A DNA stretch of 6,603 bases from an uncultured bacterium (lineage in GTDB: Bacteria; Planctomycetota; Phycisphaerae; Phycisphaerales; SM1A02): NCBI GenBank assembly GCA_903914045.1, contig CAIWNO010000459.1:1-6603 (forward strand), in the 5' to 3' direction. Positions 1-6,222 of this stretch are shown piece by piece. The translations under genes were made by a program, and so were the position numbers. Every line of letters begins with the position of its first letter. Within the stretch, counting starts at the first letter, position 1. The notes under the pieces were generated by a model that had not been told where the DNA came from, did no database searches, and saw nothing but the letters and a program-made list of their open reading frames with translations.

Positions 1-482
1 CGACCAAACAGCGCAGCCACGGTCAGCAAACTTGCTGGTCCAGTCGCTTGCGCGCCTTCGCTGGCCACTTTGGCGTACAAGCGATCGGCCTCGGCCAAAT
101 ATTCAACGCGCATTTCTGGTGTCAGCGCGGAGTCCGCGGCGCTAGCCTCGCGGTCGAATCTCTTGTTGGTTTGTAGCGAATTCATGTACGCGTCGGCGGC
201 GTTGAGCGTGGCCAGTTGAGAGATTGAATCGGTCCCAATATTTTTATTGGCAATCTCAATCAACTCTTGCGGAGTTTGCGCGCTTAGAAATTCAGTCCAC
301 GCGCCATCGCGCGCTTGCGTGGCGCGATTTTCCCACCAGTTGAAACCCATGAAGCCGCACAACACCAGCATGGCCACCAACAAATAATTTGGTCCCTTGG
401 TCTTGAGCCAAAAAAGAAAATCGCTGTTTAAGCGGCTCTCGGTGAGCGTGCCATGTTGAATGTCTTTGAGTCTGTTGTCCAT
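1..482 (-). CDS. Membrane-anchored protein with probable TPR-like domain (3' end cut by window edge)
   Basis: The frame is open from the ATG at 482-480 to the window edge, giving 160 codons with no stop. It starts with MDNRLKDIQHGTL. Residues 1-30 are polar and contain DFLFWLKTKGPN. Residues 32-50 (YLLVAMLVLCGFMGFNWW) form one membrane helix with no signal-peptidase site, so a cytoplasmic N-terminus and an outward C-terminal domain are likely. Residues 60-160 are helical and alanine-rich. The stretch around 127-158 (EYLAEADRLYAKVAS, then a Gly-Pro turn and ASLLTVAAL) has the spacing of TPR helices, as in YfgM/YbgF-type proteins. Function is unknown; an envelope scaffold or chaperone role is an inference. 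There is no Shine-Dalgarno motif: the bases before the ATG are CTTGCTCCTT. It is transcribed away from the HAD gene. Codon use matches the neighbours, which supports a real gene. The fold assignment is tentative; the existence of the gene is much surer. Confidence 0.8.
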   Translation of the reverse strand, partial: MDNRLKDIQHGTLTESRLNSDFLFWLKTKGPNYLLVAMLVLCGFMGFNWWENRATQARDGAWTEFLSAQTPQELIEIANKNIGTDSISQLATLNAADAYMNSLQTNKRFDREASAADSALTPEMRVEYLAEADRLYAKVASEGAQATGPASLLTVAALFG

Positions 483-492
483 AAGGAGCAAG

Positions 493-520
493 AGTGTAGC
501 GAGAAGTGGCCACGTTTAAA
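493..520 (-). promoter_or_regulatory. Weak candidate promoter for the left-edge membrane protein gene
   Basis: On the minus strand, TTTAAA (520-515) and TACACT (498-493) are 16 bp apart. Each matches the sigma-70 -35 or -10 consensus at four of six positions. Transcription would begin about 7 bases after the -10 box, near 486, leaving only a few bases before the ATG at 482. The mRNA would then be nearly leaderless, which fits the missing ribosome binding site. The matches are weak and the call rests on position as much as on sequence. No comparable promoter for the divergent HAD gene stands out in the same spacer. Confidence 0.2.
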
Positions 521-543
521 TGTGTTGCGCCTATGCTGCGGGC

Positions 544-1437
544 ATGAAAGGTTTGATCGCGGTTGATCTTGATGGAACGCTGCTTGATTCAAGCGGCAAG
601 GTGTCGCCGCGAAATATCAAGGCCATTGGCGACTTGCGCGACGCGGGCTTCAAGGTTGTTCCCGCAACTGGTCGATCGTGGCGCGAATCAAGGCGAGTTT
701 TTGAGGTGATCCAAGCCAAAGGCATGGCCGTCACGTCTGGCGGAAGCGTGCTTAGCGACGCGGCCACTGGAAAAACCATCGAGCGTTTGGTCATTGATCC
801 CGAGTTGGTTCTGCGCTTGACCTTGGCGTTGCTCGAGCGCGGATTGCTGGCGCACTTGTTGCGCGATCACGATTCAAGTTGCCACGATTATTGTTTGGTT
901 GGAACGGGGCACGTCAATCCAGCCACCGAGTGGTGGTTGAAGACGCATGAAGTTGATGTGCGCCGTGTGGACACGATCGACGATTTAAAAAAATTAGGAT
1001 TTGATCATGTGCTGCGCGTGGGCGCGGTGGAGCGCGGCGATGTGTTGGCGCCAGTGTGCGCCGCCATGCGCGAACAATTCCACGGGCAAGCCACCATGCA
1101 ATCGTGGAGCGCCGTCACCTCCAACGCCGCCATTGGAAGCGAGACGCATCTGCTGGAAATGTATTGCGTGAACACCGACAAGTGGACCATGATCCAAAGG
1201 TTGCGCGACCGACATGGCTTGAGCAACGATCAAGTGTTCGCCATTGGCGATGGCTTGAACGATCTCATCATGGTGCGCGAGGCTGGTGTTGGAATTGCCA
1301 TGCAGAACGCGCACGCGGAGCTTCGTCCATTGGCCAAGCACATCGCGCCGCACCATCATGAGGATGGTTTCGCGCATGTGGTTGAACAAATTTTAAGCGG
1401 TTCCATTAGCGCGCAAACGCTACGATCCGTGGTGTGA
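544..1437 (+). CDS. Cof-type HAD-IIB family phosphatase
   Basis: A cytoplasmic phosphohydrolase of the haloacid dehalogenase superfamily, Cof/IIB branch, which dephosphorylates small metabolites such as sugar phosphates or cofactor phosphates through a phospho-aspartate. The substrate cannot be told from sequence. Numbered from the ATG at 544 (297 residues, usual for the family), motif I is DLDGTLLD at 8-15 (nucleophile D8, acid/base D10). Motif II is ATGRS at 41-45, followed by SGG at 65-67. A candidate motif III lysine is K213 in TDKW, where many relatives have NKG. Motif IV is GDGLND at 235-240, then GVGIAMQNA. The cap domain lies between about 80 and 190. An in-frame ATG at 520 would add MCCAYAAG; the 544 start is preferred because Cof proteins normally begin a few residues before motif I. 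Neither start has a Shine-Dalgarno motif. The TGA overlaps the next gene's GTG by four bases (GTGA, 1434-1437), implying coupled translation. Confidence 0.93.
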   Translation: MKGLIAVDLDGTLLDSSGKVSPRNIKAIGDLRDAGFKVVPATGRSWRESRRVFEVIQAKGMAVTSGGSVLSDAATGKTIERLVIDPELVLRLTLALLERGLLAHLLRDHDSSCHDYCLVGTGHVNPATEWWLKTHEVDVRRVDTIDDLKKLGFDHVLRVGAVERGDVLAPVCAAMREQFHGQATMQSWSAVTSNAAIGSETHLLEMYCVNTDKWTMIQRLRDRHGLSNDQVFAIGDGLNDLIMVREAGVGIAMQNAHAELRPLAKHIAPHHHEDGFAHVVEQILSGSISAQTLRSVV

Positions 1438-4400
1438 GTGTATTTGGACGCGATCAAAACGAAGTGTGGACGCCGCCCGTTGCGCGCGCCGAGGGCTTTG
1501 TGCTGTGCAACGCATTTGAAGCCATTTTAAAGGGTATTTTTGAATGCGAGTGGCCAATTTCGGAGGTCTTCGCGCCGCGCAAGCCGCCGCTGGACATGCT
1601 CTTTCGAATTCTTGTGGAGCCGCGCGCGTTTGAAGTGGCGGAGCGCCACGGACTTGCGCTGCACACATGCGTGGATGCCACGCGCGCGGTCGAGTTGGCG
1701 TTGCGCGCCGCGGCGCAAGGTAAGCGAGCCGTTGCGTTTGTTCCCAACGATCAACTGCACGCGGCCATGAATGTGTTGGCGCGTGACGGTGTCGAGTGCG
1801 CCTTTGGTGAAGGGCGCGTGGTCCTTGTGTTGGAGGACAATCCATATTTGTCATCCGCGGCGTGTCCATTGCAAAGCGCGTCGCAGTTGGACTTGCCATG
1901 TTTGGCGCCAAGCACCGTGTCGGGTTTGCGAATCGGAATTCAAGATGCGTTTCGCGTTGCGCAAGCCAGCGAGCGCGTGGTGGCGTTGATCGCGCATGTG
2001 GGATTGCTTCGATCCATGGACACGCTTGAAGTGGAGCCCAACCGCGTGCTTGATCGCGTGGACGCGGCGCTGGAGTTGCGGCGCAATCGCAGGCCCACTC
2101 GTGGCGCCGAGCGCGAGGAGGCGCTGGCCATAGCGCGCCGCTTGGAGTTGAATCAATTCAGCGCCATGCCGTCGCCAGGAGAAATGGAGCCGTGGGGAAT
2201 GATCGCCATGGGTTCATGCGTCATGGCCATTCGACATTTGCTGGAGGAGTTGGGTTTGTCCGGACGCGTTCCATTGTTGGCGCTTTCAATGCCGCACCCA
2301 CTGGACAGCGCGTCGTTGGTGCGCTTGTTGTCGCGCTGCGCGAATGTTGTTGTGTTGGAGCCGCGGCCCGGCGTGTTGGCGCGCGAAGTGTTGCAAGTTG
2401 CGGAGCAGGCGCGGCGCGGCGGCGAAAAGATCGCGGCCATTTGGTGGGATCGACTGCCATCGGACGGCGCGTTTGAACCAGTTTTGGAAATGAACGACGC
2501 CACGCGGCCATCTATTTTGGCGCGCAAGATCGCGCATGTTTTAAGCCGCATTCGCCCTTCATTGATGGTGCAAGAACGGCTCTTGGATGTGGTGGAGCAG
2601 ACCGAGCGCATTCAGGTGCCCGACCGCGGCGAGGGCCTTGGAGTTTCTGGCGCCATGAATTCGCTGCGCTCCATTGTCAGGGAGGTTGCGGATCAATTCG
2701 CGTTGCGCAACGAGACAGGCGCGCAAGAAACGCGCACCGGAATTATTTTTGAAAATCGCGACGCGCCGGAATCGGATCGGTTGGTGGTGATTGAAACTTG
2801 GGATCGCCGCCGCTTCGCGCGCGAGGGCGCCGCCGCGGTGCGACAAGCCGCGCGCGAAGCGACGCCGCGCATTTTTGCGGTGTGCGATTTGGGTGGCGAG
2901 GACGTTCCAGAGATTGAGCAACTCACGCGCGCGGCCATTGCGCAGGACGCCGCCGGCGCGCTTGAAATTATGCGCGGTGATTTGAATGATCGTCCAACAT
3001 TTCGCGAGTTGCTTCGCTCCGCGGTTCTGCGCGATGGCCTCACGGTGGTGATTGGCCGCGACGGTCCGCCACCGCGGCGCGATGTGTATTTGCTTGATCG
3101 CGCCTTCGCCGAAGTGGATCGCATGGGATTTGTTCCATTGCAGCGCGCCATTTGGTCAGCCGAAGCGGCATGCGATGTGCGCCCGGCGGCGCCGTCGATC
3201 ATGGTTGAAAAAGGGCTGGAACGCGGCACAAATCCGCTAAAAACAGAATTTAAGGTGGAGGTGCTTGCGGACCGCACAGGAACGCAATTTCAATTTCACG
3301 CGCGGCCATTGCTTGAGCAAGTTGAAGTCTTGCGCACCAAGCCGCCACGCCCGGAGGAGTTGCAGCCCGGTGCGCCGCGGCCGGCGCCGCCAAGAATTGT
3401 GCACGCCAATAGCGGTCGCTGGCGCGCGCATCTTGCGGGTTGGCGCGGTGAGGCGCCGGGGCTTGCCGCGCTTGCGCTGTGTGAAGCGGGCCGCTCCATG
3501 GGCTACCGCGTGCAGGCGGTTTCACAATCCATTCCAATTGGTCCCGGCCGGCGCGCGTTTAGCCAAGTTGTCTTCACAAGTCTGGATGCGATCGCCTCAA
3601 CATTCGCCACGCAAATTCCATATGGCGAGGCCGACGTGGTGATTGGTCTTGACGCGGTGGAAACCATTCGCGCGCTTGGACCCGATCCATTTTTACGCGT
3701 GGCCCATCGCGATCGCACCTACTTGGTGGCCAACACTGGCCTACTTGATGATCAAGTGGATGCGGAGGATTTCAAGGCCGCGGGTGAATTGCCCATGGCC
3801 GCGTCGTACATGTGCCGCGGCGACGGCGTGGTGTTAATGGATGTCGCCAACATTTGTCGACGGACATTTCTCACTGAGCGCCTGACGGATTTGGTTTTGC
3901 TTGGAATGGCCTTTCAACAAGGCCTTCTTCCGGTAAGTGAAATTGCCTTGGAAGCTGCGGTTCGCCGCATTGAGGAGCGCGGCTACGGCCGTTGCGTGCA
4001 AGCTATGCAATACGGTCGCGTGCTTGCGGCCGAGCGCACGCGCGTGTTGAATTTGCCGCTGGGCTCTGGCGAAACCAAGGACCGCGGTCCGGAAGGTTTG
4101 GCGCGATTGGTGCGCCGCATTGATTTGGAAATTTCCGAGAGCGGTTTCTTCGCGCGCCGTTCGCGTGGACGATTTCGTTTGTTGATGCGCGAGTTGTTGC
4201 AGAGCATGTCGCCGCTTTCTGGAACACGCGCTGGTCGCGCGGCGCGGCGCGACGCGGTCACGGGCCTTCATCGTTGTTGGTTGTGGGGCGGCATGACGTA
4301 TGCGGAAACATACGCGCGCTTGTTGCGCGGTTTGGCGCGCGCGGATTCCGCCACCGATGGCTGGCCGCTGTTGGTGTACGCGCCGCTTCCGTTGGCGCAG

Positions 4401-4961
4401 GTGATGTTGATTCGCGATCTTGTATTTGTAGCCACCATGAGCACCAGTTTGGAGCAGCGCAGGCTCACGCGCCGCCGACTTGATGTGCGCGCTGGTCGCG
4501 GCGATCGCATGGAGCGCCGCTTCTTGAACCGCATTGAAGCCACCGTGTTTGGCCGCTTTATTCGCCTTGATTTTCGCTCAAGCGATTGGCCAGCCAAAGT
4601 CATCCGCACGCTTTCGTGGATGGTGCCGCTTGGGGTGCGCGGAAAAATTTCAGAGCGCACCCAACGCGACGCGGTCACCGAAATGATGGTGCGCGCCGCC
4701 GCCGAGCCCGAGCGGCGAAATTCGTGGGGCGCGTTCTTCGCGCGCTTGCATGAGTCCGCGGTGGACGACACGCTTCTTTCACTTGATGAGAAATCCATCC
4801 GCGCCTTGGCGAGCGAGTGGTTGAGCGCGGCGGAACTTTCCGCGGACATCGGCAACACAATTCTTGATGCGGCACAAACATCAACAAGCACATCGGCAGG
4901 TATCCCAGCAAGCATCGCAGCAAGTTCCGCGCAGAAGCCAACGCCGCCAAATCCATCGTGA
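1434..4961 (+). CDS. Giant indolepyruvate:ferredoxin oxidoreductase-like fusion protein lacking catalytic motifs
   Basis: A 1175-residue protein whose segment order fits the large fused IOR/2-oxoacid oxidoreductases (alpha, ferredoxin-like, gamma, C-terminal DUF6537-like), judged by eye. Residues about 20-195 resemble the pyrimidine-binding domain (VVLVLEDNPYLSS, then LPCLAPS). Residues 254-325 resemble domain II (GMIAMGSCVMAIRHLLEELG, then VPLLALSMPHPL and VVVLEP). Residues 475-545 look like the end of a TPP domain. Residues 550-610 sit where family members carry ferredoxin cysteines. After a Pro-rich linker (635-655), residues 660-865 resemble the gamma subunit (YGEADVVIGLDAVETIRALG; LTDLVLLGMAFQQGLLPVSE). 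Residues 940-1090 fit the C-terminal region. The tail (1148-1175) is Ser/Thr/Ala/Pro-rich. Oddities: no CxxC pair anywhere, no CxGCP or GDxxC TPP motif, no GxGGxG loop in the gamma part, and the TPP region is too short. It may be a pseudoenzyme. It starts with GTG inside the HAD stop and is probably cytoplasmic, with no signal peptide or clear membrane segment. The gene is sure; the homology is moderately sure; the function is unknown. Confidence 0.6.
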   Translation: MSVFGRDQNEVWTPPVARAEGFVLCNAFEAILKGIFECEWPISEVFAPRKPPLDMLFRILVEPRAFEVAERHGLALHTCVDATRAVELALRAAAQGKRAVAFVPNDQLHAAMNVLARDGVECAFGEGRVVLVLEDNPYLSSAACPLQSASQLDLPCLAPSTVSGLRIGIQDAFRVAQASERVVALIAHVGLLRSMDTLEVEPNRVLDRVDAALELRRNRRPTRGAEREEALAIARRLELNQFSAMPSPGEMEPWGMIAMGSCVMAIRHLLEELGLSGRVPLLALSMPHPLDSASLVRLLSRCANVVVLEPRPGVLAREVLQVAEQARRGGEKIAAIWWDRLPSDGAFEPVLEMNDATRPSILARKIAHVLSRIRPSLMVQERLLDVVEQTERIQVPDRGEGLGVSGAMNSLRSIVREVADQFALRNETGAQETRTGIIFENRDAPESDRLVVIETWDRRRFAREGAAAVRQAAREATPRIFAVCDLGGEDVPEIEQLTRAAIAQDAAGALEIMRGDLNDRPTFRELLRSAVLRDGLTVVIGRDGPPPRRDVYLLDRAFAEVDRMGFVPLQRAIWSAEAACDVRPAAPSIMVEKGLERGTNPLKTEFKVEVLADRTGTQFQFHARPLLEQVEVLRTKPPRPEELQPGAPRPAPPRIVHANSGRWRAHLAGWRGEAPGLAALALCEAGRSMGYRVQAVSQSIPIGPGRRAFSQVVFTSLDAIASTFATQIPYGEADVVIGLDAVETIRALGPDPFLRVAHRDRTYLVANTGLLDDQVDAEDFKAAGELPMAASYMCRGDGVVLMDVANICRRTFLTERLTDLVLLGMAFQQGLLPVSEIALEAAVRRIEERGYGRCVQAMQYGRVLAAERTRVLNLPLGSGETKDRGPEGLARLVRRIDLEISESGFFARRSRGRFRLLMRELLQSMSPLSGTRAGRAARRDAVTGLHRCWLWGGMTYAETYARLLRGLARADSATDGWPLLVYAPLPLAQVMLIRDLVFVATMSTSLEQRRLTRRRLDVRAGRGDRMERRFLNRIEATVFGRFIRLDFRSSDWPAKVIRTLSWMVPLGVRGKISERTQRDAVTEMMVRAAAEPERRNSWGAFFARLHESAVDDTLLSLDEKSIRALASEWLSAAELSADIGNTILDAAQTSTSTSAGIPASIAASSAQKPTPPNPS

Positions 4962-5034
4962 CTTTCAAAGTGGTCGCGCAGAAGACAGCGTCACGAAATC
5001 AAAAGTGAATCGTATGGTGTTGATGTTGCTGCGC

Positions 5035-5076
5035 TCAAACTCAAGCTCAAACTCAAACTCAAGCTCAAGCTCAAAC
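5035..5076 (-). repeat. Seven-unit hexamer tandem repeat (GYTTGA) overlapping the rlmN stop
   Basis: Read on the minus strand, 5076-5035 is seven tandem hexamers GYTTGA, with third-from-left T and C varying as T, C, C, T, T, C, T at the second base of each unit. On the plus strand it appears as CTCAAR. The first unit is the last sense codon (GTT, Val) plus the stop (TGA) of rlmN, so every later unit adds another TGA in the same frame. The array ends sharply on both sides and lies in the 109-bp gap between the convergent gene ends. Replication slippage of the terminal codon pair is the simplest origin. I see no GC-rich hairpin with a T tract in the gap that would be an intrinsic terminator. 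Confidence 0.92.
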
Positions 5077-6222
5077 TCGCGGCGTAGTGGCGATTGAACC
5101 CATTTTCACTTCATGTCGAAGTTGCCCGCATGCGGCCGCAATGTCGCGGCCGCGGCTGGCGCGAATGTGCACATTCACGCCGCGGCTTCGCAGCACCTCT
5201 TGAAATTGCAGCACGTCCTCCGTCAGCGGCCTGCGAAACGGCAAATCCGCAACTTCGTTCCAGCGAATTAAATTCACATTGGCGCGCAATTTGCGCGCCA
5301 GAACGCTCAATTCATCGGCGTGCTCCGGCCGATCATTGAAGCCGCCAAGAACAATGTATTCCAGCGTGATTTCGCGGCCCGTGGCGCGGAAATATTCATC
5401 GCAGGCGTCCAGCAATTCCTCAATGGTGGAATACTCGGCCCACGGAATAATTTCTCGGCGCATCTGGTCGTTGGGCGCGTGCAAACTTAGCGCCAGCGTG
5501 ACGGGAATTTCAAAGCCAACCAATTTGCGAATGGCGCTTGGAAGTCCCACCGTGCTCAGCGTGATGCGGCGCGCGGAAATTCCCATGCCCCACGGCGCGT
5601 TCAATGTGCGGATGGCGTCGGTGACCGCGGAAAAATTGGCAAGCGGTTCGCCCATGCCCATGAACACCACGTGTGAAATTCTCTCCACGCCTTTGAGGCG
5701 GCCCAAGCGCCACGCTTGTTCAACAATTCGTCCGCGCGTGAGATTGCCTTCAAGACCGCCAATTCCGCTAGCACAAAATTTACAACCCACGGGGCAGCCC
5801 ACTTGGCTGCTTACGCACGCGGTCTTGCGCTCTGGATTTGGAATCATCACACACTCTGTGGTGCGGTCCGTGCTTGGATTGTTCACGATTGGAAGTTGCG
5901 AGGTCGCGCGCTTGGACGAATCCGGCCACGCCAATAATAATTTTTGCGTGCCATCACTGGCACTCATTTCCGCCTCAACACGCCCTTGTTCAAAAATCAT
6001 TTCCTGCTCTAGCCGTTCACGATTTAGCTTGGAAAGATTGGTCATTTGCGCGGGCGCAATGACGCCTTTGGTGTAGACCCATTCCATGATTTGCTTGGTC
6101 ACAAATGCCGGCATCTTGCGCGCCGCCGCCCATGCCGCAAGCGTGGTGGGATCAAACTCAAAGAACGCGCTGGTTTGCTTTGCACCGCCAGTGGAGTCCA
6201 TGGAGGTTTCCATTTCGCTCAC
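5071..6222 (-). CDS. rlmN: Dual-specificity RNA methyltransferase RlmN (23S rRNA/tRNA adenine-C2)
   Basis: A radical-SAM methylsynthase that methylates C2 of adenosine in 23S rRNA (A2503 in E. coli numbering) and of A37 in certain tRNAs, aiding translational accuracy. The 383-residue length is normal. Residues 20-110 form the N-terminal RNA-binding region. The cluster motif CPVGCKFC gives C143, C147 and C150. C136 (TACVSSQVGC) and C365 (AAACGQL) match the two other catalytic cysteines, C365 being the one that carries the methyl group. SAM-site motifs are GMGEPL at 189-194, STVG at 223-226 and SLHAPND at 246-252. NLIRWNEV at 317-324 replaces the commoner NLIPYNPV. The start is GTG at 6222-6220, overlapping the ispH stop by GTGA, so the two genes are probably co-transcribed and translationally coupled. 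ATG codons at residues 4 and 8 are alternatives; none has a Shine-Dalgarno motif. The stop lies in a hexamer repeat. Confidence 0.96.
   Translation of the reverse strand: MSEMETSMDSTGGAKQTSAFFEFDPTTLAAWAAARKMPAFVTKQIMEWVYTKGVIAPAQMTNLSKLNRERLEQEMIFEQGRVEAEMSASDGTQKLLLAWPDSSKRATSQLPIVNNPSTDRTTECVMIPNPERKTACVSSQVGCPVGCKFCASGIGGLEGNLTRGRIVEQAWRLGRLKGVERISHVVFMGMGEPLANFSAVTDAIRTLNAPWGMGISARRITLSTVGLPSAIRKLVGFEIPVTLALSLHAPNDQMRREIIPWAEYSTIEELLDACDEYFRATGREITLEYIVLGGFNDRPEHADELSVLARKLRANVNLIRWNEVADLPFRRPLTEDVLQFQEVLRSRGVNVHIRASRGRDIAAACGQLRHEVKMGSIATTPRV

Noticed and set aside
483..488. AAGGAG, a strong Shine-Dalgarno-like word on the plus strand
   Set aside because: The only start at proper spacing is a GTG followed at once by TAG, and the HAD start is over 50 bp away.
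292..513. A 73-codon minus-strand frame starting at 513
   Set aside because: It overlaps in another frame the open frame from 482, which has a clear membrane helix and runs to the window edge. The 73-residue product is shadow-like.
4268..4915. A 215-codon open frame on the minus strand, antisense to the giant gene
   Set aside because: Its composition (Arg/Ser-rich) is that of a shadow frame. There is no domain, and the opposite frame is continuous with the large protein.
4961..4971. Perfect inverted repeat ACTTTCAAAGT right after the giant gene's stop
   Set aside because: The 5-bp A/T-rich arms leave a one-base loop and there is no T tract, so it is not a credible terminator.
5034..5078. 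The CTCAAR repeats as a CRISPR-like or regulatory iteron array
   Set aside because: Units are six bases with no spacers, and the phase matches the rlmN stop codon. Slippage is a simpler explanation.
5132..5153. Two GCGGCCGC palindromes 14 bp apart
   Set aside because: They encode the conserved RlmN C-terminal motif around RGRDIAAACG. The GC-rich codons for Ala and Arg explain them.
5279..6076. A 265-codon open frame on the plus strand, antisense to rlmN
   Set aside because: It lies wholly inside rlmN, whose catalytic motifs are intact. The product is a Ser/Arg/Pro-rich mix with no recognisable domain, as expected of an antisense shadow in this base composition.
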